Of a stretch of DNA of 33,135 nucleotides, positions 25,943-33,135 are shown in pieces (the stretch's first letter is position 1; each line of letters begins with the position of its first letter). Source of the DNA: Planctomycetes bacterium GWC2_45_44 (GTDB lineage: Bacteria > Planctomycetota > Phycisphaerae > Sedimentisphaerales > UBA12454); assembly GCA_001824555.1 (NCBI GenBank), contig MHXU01000008.1:7485-40619 (forward strand), written 5' to 3'. A program made the translations under genes and the position numbers. The notes beneath the pieces are model-generated. The model ran no database searches. It saw only the letters and a program-made list of their open reading frames with translations, and had not been told where the DNA came from.

Positions 25943-28900
25943 TCACCAGCAGCCTGCAAAATCTGAAAAAATTTCGAAACCAACATTTGTTGGCTTGGAT
26001 ACGGAAGAAGAAGCTCCTGACCAAATACAATCAATTCCATTCAACCAGCAATCAGCCATCACTTTCAAATCTTTCAGGTTAACTTCGTTGTTACTGTCAA
26101 AATCATAGACATCACAGCCGGCTTTAATCTTTTCAGCTATAACCAAACCATTGACAGGAACAGTTATATCAATCCTGCCGTCTAAATCAAAATAGGTTAT
26201 TGTATTAACAAGGTTTCCCAGAGAATCAAAAACATAATTCTTAAGCAAAAGCCCCTTTTCTCCCCAGAAATACTCACCAGATTTTGTAGTTATTATTCTC
26301 TCTTCGCCATTAATTACCCCCTGTCCAATACTCTTGATTGTAATCGGATATAATTTACAAACAAAATTTTCCGGCCTGTCAAATAAAATGTTCACCGTAT
26401 ACATCGGGGAATACACACACCCACGCTCTACCGCAGCCTTGACCGCCTCAAAAACACCCTGCTTGGTCACATAGTCTCCATAATTTCCTAACACCAGCGG
26501 GACATGAGATAAATGCGCATACCCAAATGCCCCGATTCCATTGCCACCTTCAACAAAACGGAGTATGGGCAAATTATTGATTGATCTTAATGCCGCTGGT
26601 GTATTTGCAAGGAGAAATCCGTTTCTGGAAGAAACTTCTGCAAATATACCGGCTTGCGCTGTCTCTGTAGCATAAGCACAATCCGTCTTTTGTCTCACAA
26701 CATTGCCTGAACTATCCAGATCAACCGAAAACCCATCCCATCTGCTGTAGTCGTATCTGCTGTACTGTCTTGTTAAGGAAACCCAGCTAAATTCATCGCA
26801 ATAAATTCCATCACTATCATATTCATCCATACTTTTTTGAATACTACTTATAAGGTCATTATAGTACGCCGAACCTTGTCTGGGTAAGTAATAATACACT
26901 TCCCAATCCAAGTCCGCATAGTTCCACAGCCAGCTAACAGTGTAATTCCTGCTTTCAAAAACTGTACCGTCAGACCTTAAGATAGCATCATTGAACCAAG
27001 GCCATTGATTATGCGCCGGTTTATAGGCAACCTCCATAGAAGGATGCATCATCTGAATAACTTTCACATTAGGACAAGCAGCGTGTATTTGACCTACTTC
27101 CCACCCATACCGATACCAACTCGCAAAACGATGTGCAAAAGTAAGATAAGCATCAACATCCAAAGTCGGGCAAAGTCCAGGAGTCGTAGCCGCGCCTCCA
27201 GGAAGCTTTGGATAGGTGCCTGTTCGCACAACTTCGGCATCCTGATGCAATCTAATCCATGGAGCATGCGCGACATATACAGGCCCCAACTGATTAAGAG
27301 CTCCGGCAACCCTTTGTGCATAAGTAGCGCCGCTGACCTCTGTAAAATCAATGAACATCGGCCTGTCTATGCATACACCATTGGCCCCCCATCTATCTCT
27401 CACGTCATTTATGAACGACCAATAACCACCACCATCACTAACAACGCTAATTCGAGTTTCAGTGGTTAAAGAAGCTCCCGGGCTCAAGGCAATATCCTGC
27501 GCATATATTTCTGATAGCCCGCCAAATCCGGTTACTCGCATAAGCAAACGTAACTTGTCGCTTTCAGCGGTAATACCCATACCATTTCCCGGATGGCCTG
27601 GGGAACTAACAAAAACCGTTGGATTAAAAGCACACGAAGTAGTCGCATCAATATCAGGGTTTCCACCTATTAAAAAATCTGCCTGTTCATTTTTAATAAA
27701 AAATTTATGCCTAAATGGCAACCCGCTCAAAGAGGATGATATGTTCGTCCACGTATCCTGCCACACCAACCCATCGGAAGATAAAGTCAACTCCCGAGAA
27801 AGCGTAAATTTCGGCCAATTGGCATTCATAATAAATTTATTGCTCCCAGACTGGCTAAAACTTACCGTAACTGGTGTCGAAAGAGTGTCATCTGCTATAA
27901 GCTCTGAATTCGCATTTTCACCCATATTGATAGCAGTCTCTATGAGTAATTCATCTCCATCGGCATCTTTTAAACTAAAACCGCCCTTTGTCGATTGTGA
28001 AAGAGTAACTCCATTAACAACCAAACTGCCGGCTATATCGCCATTTCTAACAGGGGCACGGTTTACTTCAGATACAATCAAGGATTTGTCAATCCAGCCG
28101 ATTTCACACTGTTCAATATGCAGCACATAATCCAACGAATGGATATTATAAAATCTTATTATATTGCCATCGACACCTCTTGTCATATCGGATATATCGA
28201 GCATAAACCACGATCCAAAACCACCCGTGATCATACTATCAGCAACGTTTGCGCTCGGAGCATACAACGCATTAATTTCATCGCCGTTAAAAACTGGATA
28301 ATAATCACTTTCACCTGCAAGGGTAAATGTAGGACTTCTGCCAATGAGCCTTTCGCCTCCTGTCCCGGTTGTTCGTGTCAAAAACGTGTCATTGACACTA
28401 ACCTTCATTGCCTGGGAGAGACCTGCCGGAGCAGAATAATACCAGTAGCCTCTAAATCTTAAAACTATGGCTTTACCAGAAGTTTCGGGCAAACCGGGAA
28501 GTAGAATCTCAAAATTATTCCCCCGAGTTATCTGGCCAACATTAACAGGGATTGCATTTTCAAGTGGTTCTTGAAAGATTATCGTCGCCGGTTCAGAAAT
28601 CTGCTCTATGTTTACTTTCAAAGCTACCCAGTCTGGTCTTAGGCTGTAGCCATCATGGTTAAGGCCACTGCAGGCAAAGGATATCGTGTCGCCGGCAGCA
28701 AGTGTCACGGTAATAGAAGGGGTCAAAAGGGTTGTAGTATCCGTTACAGAGCTATAGTAAAGAGCCGCACCGGGGTTGCCGGTATTCGCGCCAACCAGAT
28801 TCTTCTGGATATAAACAGGAGTCGGCGTCTGACTAACTACAGCGGGATCTGCAGCGCCTCTAAAGGTGGCATCTATCTGATATGTACCGGCTTGGGGCGC

Positions 28901-29242
28901 TGTCCATTGCATAACGGCGTGCCAGACGGCATTCGAATTCAGAGCTATCTCGTCAGCAGCCGACTTAAGTCCCCATGCCCCATCGTATTGGCCAACGTAC
29001 ATCATAATACTTGTGTAACCTGTGTGCATCCACCAGCCGCCGCCTTTATCGCTAAGGGGACCTTCCCATCCTGGATTCCCCGGCTCCAGTGATGTGTACT
29101 TCCAGGCTCCGTTGGGGTTCGTGCCACTCACATAATCATTATATAAATTCCATACCTGACCGGTACCAATGGATACCTGAAGTGCAATTATGGAAAATAT
29201 TATAAATAAAACTTTCACCGTACCACAAGCCTTACTTTGCAT
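25943..29242 (-). CDS. Secreted multidomain glycosidase-like protein with shuffled module and dockerin-like tail
   Basis: The chosen start is ATG 29242, with GGGG just upstream, giving 1,099 aa; the frame extends upstream to 29374 but only this start exposes the signal peptide (KVLFIIFSIIALQVS). Order: signal; roughly 190-aa module (WNLYNDYV to VNIEQI); a short SEPATI segment matching the PEP motif of the edge protein; beta-rich region (about 210-600); a barrel-like region with DGIYCDEFSW (about residue 815) as a candidate acidic pair; tail DVYDFDSNNEVNLKDL plus KVMADCWL like half a dockerin. The barrel suggests a retaining glycosidase but no GH family is recognised. The start overlaps the pseudopilin stop by 11 bp, implying translational coupling. 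It is likely exported and attached to a surface complex. Confidence 0.75.
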   Translation of the reverse strand: MQSKACGTVKVLFIIFSIIALQVSIGTGQVWNLYNDYVSGTNPNGAWKYTSLEPGNPGWEGPLSDKGGGWWMHTGYTSIMMYVGQYDGAWGLKSAADEIALNSNAVWHAVMQWTAPQAGTYQIDATFRGAADPAVVSQTPTPVYIQKNLVGANTGNPGAALYYSSVTDTTTLLTPSITVTLAAGDTISFACSGLNHDGYSLRPDWVALKVNIEQISEPATIIFQEPLENAIPVNVGQITRGNNFEILLPGLPETSGKAIVLRFRGYWYYSAPAGLSQAMKVSVNDTFLTRTTGTGGERLIGRSPTFTLAGESDYYPVFNGDEINALYAPSANVADSMITGGFGSWFMLDISDMTRGVDGNIIRFYNIHSLDYVLHIEQCEIGWIDKSLIVSEVNRAPVRNGDIAGSLVVNGVTLSQSTKGGFSLKDADGDELLIETAINMGENANSELIADDTLSTPVTVSFSQSGSNKFIMNANWPKFTLSRELTLSSDGLVWQDTWTNISSSLSGLPFRHKFFIKNEQADFLIGGNPDIDATTSCAFNPTVFVSSPGHPGNGMGITAESDKLRLLMRVTGFGGLSEIYAQDIALSPGASLTTETRISVVSDGGGYWSFINDVRDRWGANGVCIDRPMFIDFTEVSGATYAQRVAGALNQLGPVYVAHAPWIRLHQDAEVVRTGTYPKLPGGAATTPGLCPTLDVDAYLTFAHRFASWYRYGWEVGQIHAACPNVKVIQMMHPSMEVAYKPAHNQWPWFNDAILRSDGTVFESRNYTVSWLWNYADLDWEVYYYLPRQGSAYYNDLISSIQKSMDEYDSDGIYCDEFSWVSLTRQYSRYDYSRWDGFSVDLDSSGNVVRQKTDCAYATETAQAGIFAEVSSRNGFLLANTPAALRSINNLPILRFVEGGNGIGAFGYAHLSHVPLVLGNYGDYVTKQGVFEAVKAAVERGCVYSPMYTVNILFDRPENFVCKLYPITIKSIGQGVINGEERIITTKSGEYFWGEKGLLLKNYVFDSLGNLVNTITYFDLDGRIDITVPVNGLVIAEKIKAGCDVYDFDSNNEVNLKDLKVMADCWLNGIDCIWSGASSSVSKPTNVGFEIFSDFAGCW
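28583..29152 (-). repeat. Shuffled ~190-residue extracellular module, copy in the glycosidase-like protein
   Basis: The module runs from WNLYNDYVSG to VNIEQI. Its last 98 bp (28583-28680) match the right edge of the window (33038-33135) at 92 of 98 positions by eye. It is also clearly related at DNA level to two tandem copies in the 876-aa protein. Confidence 0.85.
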
Positions 29243-30110
29243 ATGGTCCCCACTTATATTCATTTGGTGCAGGTAAACGCGTCGCTCCATTATTACTATA
29301 ACGATGCAACCATTGCAGATAATTCCAGGCAGTATTCTTATCTCTCGTACCGCAACTGGTTGCGTGACCATCAAGAAAATACATATTTACTTCCTTGCGG
29401 TGTCTTTTAAAATTGAACCATTCGCCACCATAACATAATGGACCGTAATGACGGTCGGGGTTATTCGGACTGTACACCGGGTCTATATTCATATACCAGA
29501 AATCGGAGTCAAAAAAAATCGGGACATCCGCCGGAGCTACACCACGCCCGGAATAATATACTGGTTTCCAATTATTTTCCATGGGCCCTTGTGGGTAAGC
29601 GGTCGGAACCCAATCGCCTTTTTGTGGGTAAGAAAATCCCAGATGTATCCGGTCCGCTGAAGTTGCCATACTATAGCTTTTGTACTTGGCCTTGTCGGCA
29701 GGACATTTTTCCACATCCATTATCCCGTCCGGTGCAGGTATCGGGGTGCCATCTTCTTTGTAAAACTTACGGCCCGCCCCACTATAATAGTAAGGCCTTA
29801 ACGCTTTTATAAGTTGCGGCACAACACCACCTTCTACTATATCTAACGCATAAAAAGGCGACTTGCTATCTCCTCTGTACACGTCATTTGGAAATCTGTT
29901 ATATTCAGCGATATAGGCCTGCAGGGCGATACCAATTTGCCTCATATTGGACCGGCACACCACTTTCTGCGCTTGAGCTCTGGCCGTTTGCAAACTTGGC
30001 ATAAGTATTGCCAGCAACAACGCGATAATCGAGATAACCACGAGCAGCTCTACTAAAGTAAATGCTCGTTTGCCTCTATTTTTTAGACTATTGTAAAATA
30101 TCATACTCAT
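29232..30110 (-). CDS. Type II secretion pseudopilin-like protein (prepilin-type N-terminus, FLDGHA tail)
   Basis: This 292-aa protein has the class III prepilin cleavage site before F in RAFTLVELLVVISIIALLLA (about residues 14-33), Glu at position +5 of the mature protein, and one hydrophobic helix. CRSNMRQIGIALQAYIAEY follows, then a globular region ending in MYFLDGHATSCGT, the DG motif of the planctomycete/lentisphaeral prepilin-like family. Such proteins are abundant in these phyla, and most are of unknown job; some may belong to a surface or secretion apparatus. AGGAG precedes the ATG. The stop overlaps the start of the glycosidase-like gene by 11 bp. A strong terminator separates it from the gene upstream, so it may begin its own transcript. 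Confidence 0.93.
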   Translation of the reverse strand: MSMIFYNSLKNRGKRAFTLVELLVVISIIALLLAILMPSLQTARAQAQKVVCRSNMRQIGIALQAYIAEYNRFPNDVYRGDSKSPFYALDIVEGGVVPQLIKALRPYYYSGAGRKFYKEDGTPIPAPDGIMDVEKCPADKAKYKSYSMATSADRIHLGFSYPQKGDWVPTAYPQGPMENNWKPVYYSGRGVAPADVPIFFDSDFWYMNIDPVYSPNNPDRHYGPLCYGGEWFNFKRHRKEVNMYFLDGHATSCGTRDKNTAWNYLQWLHRYSNNGATRLPAPNEYKWGPYAK

Positions 30111-30142
30111 TTGACACTCCTATTTTTATTCAACTATCGCCG

Positions 30143-30187
30143 AAAAATAAGTTTCTGGCTGCAACTGAATTCCTGCAGCCAGAAACT
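30143..30187 (-). terminator. Rho-independent terminator after the 876-aa protein gene
   Basis: A perfect 14-bp stem (AGTTTCTGGCTGCA at 30150-30163 with its complement at 30174-30187) and a 10-nt loop are followed on the minus strand by a T-rich tract (30150-30143). It lies 18 bp after the stop at 30205. Confidence 0.9.
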
Positions 30188-30204
30188 CTTCTACTATCTA
30201 AATT

Positions 30205-32832
30205 TTACTCTAAAAGCCAGCTATCAACTATAAACTTGAGATCGTCAAAATCAACGTAACAGTCAAGATTCAGGTCCCCATTAAAGAAACCCCAATAGCC
30301 GCACTCATCGGTATTTAGCCACAGACTCGCTTCTGTCCACGCCAACTCACAACCAATGCCTGTGGGATCCGAACATTTCTGCCAGTTAAACGCCAACGCA
30401 GCAAAATCATCAAAGTTCACGCCATTGCCACCGCTTATATTGGGACTAAGCGGGGAATATGAATAATTCAGCAGCAATGCCGGCCCGCCACCTATACCTG
30501 GACCCGGACCTGCCGCTGTTTCTTCCATAGTGAAGATTCTTAACCACCATGGATCCGACAAGCCAGTTGGGTTCGGCTTCACCGCAAAAGACAGATAACC
30601 ATCCAGCCTGTTAGGGTCATTACCTGTTTCATAGGCAATCACAGCACTCCTGGCATACTCTGTTACATTATGCCATATTCCCTGATAGTTGCCGGGATAA
30701 AATTCGGGATCTCCGATTTGCGCACCAGGTATCGGGTGGTTGCTGCCTGTAACCTGGGACGAAACCCAGAAATCATCCAGTTTGTGAAAGGTTAAACCGA
30801 TAGGTGCGCCACAACCTACTACCTGCGTTCTTAGAACAGCGTAATGTATGAATATATCTTTCCCGGCAGGCACTATCAATTGCGGCAGATAAAACTTCAT
30901 ATACATCTCACCCTGCACTACATTCTCGCCCGGCCATACCGCATCGCATGTCCCGATAAAAATCGCTCTTTCCGTGTCCCAATATGTTGTTGAACCCGGA
31001 TATGAACCGGTATCCTCAATACCTTGTATCTCAATCCACTCGGATTCTATCTTATCTACATAAGTATAGGACAAGATTAGTCTGGGAGCATGCAGAGAAT
31101 CTTCTCTTGTGAAGACACGGTATAAATTACCATTGGGTTGAGAACTCAAAGCTTTGAGACCGACACTTAGATACTCCTGGCCGGAACTCGCCACGGATTG
31201 AGCATAACCCAATATGTCCACAACAAAACGTGTACTATCACCGGGATACGACCACTTCATCGTTTCTAACGCTCCCATCGCTGGGTGATTGTTCCCGGAC
31301 AGTGTATTTTCCGACCACTGGTTACCCAATGCGAATAAGCCGCTGTCAAAACCAACAAAAGGACTGGATTTTGTTTTCGTCCAAAAAGCTACCCTCGCGG
31401 AAGTAATCCGAATCTGTTTACCTGCGGGAGCCTCTATAAAATCAGGAACGTGAAACTTGAAATAACTTTCAGTTTGAGCAAAAGAACCCGTGGAATACTG
31501 AAAACTTCCAACTGGTATATTGCTGTCGCTGCCCTTGTCGGATATCGATGTACCGGTAAATACACAAGTATCTTCACATGAAGGAACAGTTACATAACCG
31601 CAATTAGGATCAGGCGTACCGATTATATTCGCAGTCAACGCTACCCAGTCATTTCTTATCAGGTCGCTATAACCTTCATGGGTATAGCCATTGCAGGTAA
31701 AAGATATTGATTCACCTTCGGTAAGATGTACACTACGAGTGTATGCTAGGGGGGTTACTGTATCTACCACAGTGCCATTAAAAAGAGTAACATTAGGGTC
31801 ACTGGTATTGAATACACAGTTCACCATATTTTTCACAACATAAACATTAACAGGCGCCTGACTGATTAAAGCAGTATCTACAGAACCCACATAAGACCCT
31901 GATATCTCAAAATTACCGGTAAAAGGAGCCGTCCATTTTATAGCAGTGTACCAGGCGGGGTTTGAATTTATAGCTATCTCGCCATCAGCCATATCAAGTC
32001 CATATCCTCCACTATATTCGCCAACGTGCATAAGGCATTGTGAGTAGACTGAATGCCACCACCAGCCTGGACCGCCTTTGTAGCTGAATGAGCCTTCCCA
32101 TCCGGACGGTTCATAGCTGGTATATTTCCATTCACCGTTAGGGTTCACGACAGCATAATCATCCACCAGATTCCAGGTAAATTGATCCGGAACCTGTTCT
32201 ATGTTTGCAGTCAAAGCTACCCAGTCCGATCTTAGGAGTTCGCTATAGCCTTCGTGATTAATGCCGCCACAGGCAAAAGATATCGTGTCGCCTGCATCAA
32301 GTGTTACAATAATAGAATCAGGTGCCAAAGGGGTTGTAGTATCCGTTACAGTACCGTAGTAAAGAGCATCGCCGGGGGTGCCGGTATTCGCGCCCACCAG
32401 ATTCTTCTGGATGTAAACAGGAGTCGGTGTCTGACTAATTACGCTGGTATCTACAGAACCTATAAAAGTAGCGTCTATCTTATATGTACCGGCCTGGGGC
32501 GCTGTCCATTGCAGAACAGTGTGCCAGGCGGCATTTGAATTTATACCTACCTCGCCGGCAGCCATATCAAGCCCATACCCTCCATTGTATGCGCCAACAT
32601 GCATCATGCATTGTGTGTAAGATTGGTCCCACCACCAGCCCGGGCCGCCTTTGTAGCCAAAAGGACCATCTTCATATCCCGGGTTCCCCGCTTCCAGAGA
32701 TGTGTACTCCCAGGCACCGTTGGGGTTCGTACCACTCACATAATCATTATACAAATTCCAACTGTCGCCTACAGTCGCGCTTGCAAAACCAGCAAACAAC
32801 AATACCAACAGTAAACTTAATTTTATCTTCAT
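30205..32832 (-). CDS. Secreted adhesin-like protein: two shuffled modules, two DNRLRE-like domains, dockerin-like tail
   Basis: The ATG at 32832 (876 aa, preceded by GAGGG) is preferred over a TTG at 32847. The signal peptide is MKIKLSLLLVLLFAGFASA. Domains: two tandem copies of the roughly 190-aa module (nt 32760-32190 and 32180-31610); two beta-rich domains resembling DNRLRE/CBM96-type repeats (ESYFKFHVPDF, GNQWSENTLSGNNHPAMG; second copy MYMKFYLPQL, DDFWVSSQVTGSNHPIPG); then NGVNFDDFAALAFNW and GDLNLDCYVDFDDLKFIVDS, two Ca-loop-like segments as in a type I dockerin. No catalytic motif is seen, so binding or scaffolding of glycans on the cell surface is the likely role. It ends at a strong terminator. 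Confidence 0.8.
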   Translation of the reverse strand: MKIKLSLLLVLLFAGFASATVGDSWNLYNDYVSGTNPNGAWEYTSLEAGNPGYEDGPFGYKGGPGWWWDQSYTQCMMHVGAYNGGYGLDMAAGEVGINSNAAWHTVLQWTAPQAGTYKIDATFIGSVDTSVISQTPTPVYIQKNLVGANTGTPGDALYYGTVTDTTTPLAPDSIIVTLDAGDTISFACGGINHEGYSELLRSDWVALTANIEQVPDQFTWNLVDDYAVVNPNGEWKYTSYEPSGWEGSFSYKGGPGWWWHSVYSQCLMHVGEYSGGYGLDMADGEIAINSNPAWYTAIKWTAPFTGNFEISGSYVGSVDTALISQAPVNVYVVKNMVNCVFNTSDPNVTLFNGTVVDTVTPLAYTRSVHLTEGESISFTCNGYTHEGYSDLIRNDWVALTANIIGTPDPNCGYVTVPSCEDTCVFTGTSISDKGSDSNIPVGSFQYSTGSFAQTESYFKFHVPDFIEAPAGKQIRITSARVAFWTKTKSSPFVGFDSGLFALGNQWSENTLSGNNHPAMGALETMKWSYPGDSTRFVVDILGYAQSVASSGQEYLSVGLKALSSQPNGNLYRVFTREDSLHAPRLILSYTYVDKIESEWIEIQGIEDTGSYPGSTTYWDTERAIFIGTCDAVWPGENVVQGEMYMKFYLPQLIVPAGKDIFIHYAVLRTQVVGCGAPIGLTFHKLDDFWVSSQVTGSNHPIPGAQIGDPEFYPGNYQGIWHNVTEYARSAVIAYETGNDPNRLDGYLSFAVKPNPTGLSDPWWLRIFTMEETAAGPGPGIGGGPALLLNYSYSPLSPNISGGNGVNFDDFAALAFNWQKCSDPTGIGCELAWTEASLWLNTDECGYWGFFNGDLNLDCYVDFDDLKFIVDSWLLE
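31610..32760 (-). repeat. Two tandem copies of the shuffled extracellular module
   Basis: Both copies share NPNG, then GGPGWWW, then CLMHVG or CMMHVG, INSN-AW, W-TAP, VYI/VYV-KN and the closing (N)HEGYS and DWVALTANI. The first copy is closer in DNA to the module at 28583-29152 than the second is. Confidence 0.85.
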
Positions 32833-32897
32833 TTTAAGCCCTCTCAAAAGCCTATTGATTTTTAAATAACAATAATGTATAAAACTGCTGTGTTATG

Positions 32898-32916
32898 GGT
32901 GAGTACTATACTCACC
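32898..32916. promoter_or_regulatory. Perfect palindrome between the 876-aa gene and the PEP-CTERM gene
   Basis: GGTGAGTA-CTA-TACTCACC has 8-bp arms and a 3-nt centre. It lies 66 bp upstream of the ATG at 32832. It may be a repressor operator or an RNA hairpin; no family match is claimed. Confidence 0.45.
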
Positions 32917-32955
32917 GTGTCTCCGGTGTCCTTTTCTAAGGACACCGGAAGACAC
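32917..32955. terminator. Long hairpin downstream of the PEP-CTERM gene
   Basis: TCCGGTGTCCTT (32922-32933) pairs perfectly with AAGGACACCGGA (32938-32949) across a TTCT loop. The stem extends outward by GTGTC/(A)GACAC with a one-base bulge. It lies 32 bp after the stop of the edge gene. No T-run follows on either strand, so termination is likely but not certain. Confidence 0.5.
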
Positions 32956-32986
32956 AAAAGAGTATTCTTGTCTTGTTACCAACTTC

Positions 32987-33135
32987 CTATTTACTTCTTT
33001 TCCTTAGAAAAGCCAGGCCGACTAAGCTTAAAACCATTGTTGCCGGTTCAGGAATCTGCTCTATGTTTGCTTTCAAAGCTACCCAGTCTGGTCTTAGGCT
33101 ATAGCCATCGTGGTTAAGGCCACTGCAGGCAAAGG
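32987..33135 (-). CDS. PEP-CTERM-anchored secreted protein, C-terminal end only
   Basis: The last 49 residues of a gene that runs off the right edge. It ends the shared module (FACSGLNHDGYSLRPDWVAL, KANIEQI), then has PEPAT, a hydrophobic stretch MVLSLVGLAFL and a basic end RKRSK. This is the PEP-CTERM sorting signal, which exosortase processes during export to the cell surface. TAG at 32987-32989 ends it. The body of the protein is unknown, but since it carries the module it is probably a surface partner of the two dockerin-tailed proteins downstream. Confidence 0.85.
   Translation of the reverse strand, partial: FACSGLNHDGYSLRPDWVALKANIEQIPEPATMVLSLVGLAFLRKRSK

Noticed and set aside
27462-28130. 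A 222-codon plus-strand frame opposite the glycosidase-like gene
   Set aside because: It is antisense to a gene with clear domains and signal peptide, has no recognisable motif, and has the composition expected of a shadow frame.

Overview
The window looks like a piece of a planctomycete chromosome, most likely Phycisphaerae (Sedimentisphaerales-like). A related Lentisphaerota or Verrucomicrobiota genome is the main alternative. Three features point this way: a pseudopilin-like protein with the FTLVELLVVISIIALLLAI head and an FLDGHA tail motif, dockerin-like ends (DFDSNNEVNLKDL, GDLNLDCYVDFDDL) on large secreted proteins, and a PEP-CTERM anchor (PEPATMVL...LRKRSK) at the right edge. This assignment is inference; no rRNA or housekeeping gene is present.

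Left edge, 1-2375: the 3' end of an AbiEii-type nucleotidyltransferase gene interrupted by an in-frame TGA, then a tRNA-Asn 3' half with its terminator but no 5' half, then an array of TTGCA words about 10 bp apart. Together these look like one end of a tRNA-targeted integrated element whose body would lie to the right. A complete IS4-family insertion sequence (901-2228, perfect 15-bp inverted repeats, 9-bp target duplication) sits just inside. Two tandem sigma-70-type promoters follow.

2376-3680: an AAA ATPase of the DUF4143 type, the only sizeable intact plus-strand gene. It converges with everything to its right.

3954-25884, all minus strand: a catabolic cluster. Read in the direction of transcription it encodes a sugar-phosphate-isomerase-like TIM barrel, an Amidohydro_2 hydrolase, a secreted lipoprotein with a beta-galactosidase-like fold, a DegT aminotransferase-like protein, a sodium:solute symporter, a second isomerase-like TIM barrel, a Gfo/Idh/MocA dehydrogenase, an MttB-type methyltransferase, an SDR epimerase/dehydratase, a DHDPS/KDG-aldolase-family protein, a GH123-like secreted protein, a class III aminotransferase, an enolase-superfamily enzyme and a two-domain Amidohydro_2 protein. 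Decayed gene pieces lie between them: two Gfo/Idh remnants and two unidentified ones. The enzyme set (dehydrogenase, lactonase-like amidohydrolase, acid-sugar dehydratase-like enolase, KDG-type aldolase) resembles a non-phosphorylative sugar or sugar-acid route, joined to two PLP enzymes and an orphan MttB homologue. The substrate is unknown; an amino or N-methylated sugar is a reasonable guess.

25943-33135, minus strand: the extracellular part. A 1,099-aa secreted glycosidase-like protein is translationally coupled to a pseudopilin-like protein. Before it comes an 876-aa secreted adhesin-like protein ending at a strong terminator, and at the edge the C-terminus of a PEP-CTERM protein. One roughly 190-aa beta-sandwich-like module occurs in all three large proteins, joined to different tails, and in the glycosidase-like protein it carries a vestige of the PEP motif. 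This suggests recent DNA-level module shuffling.
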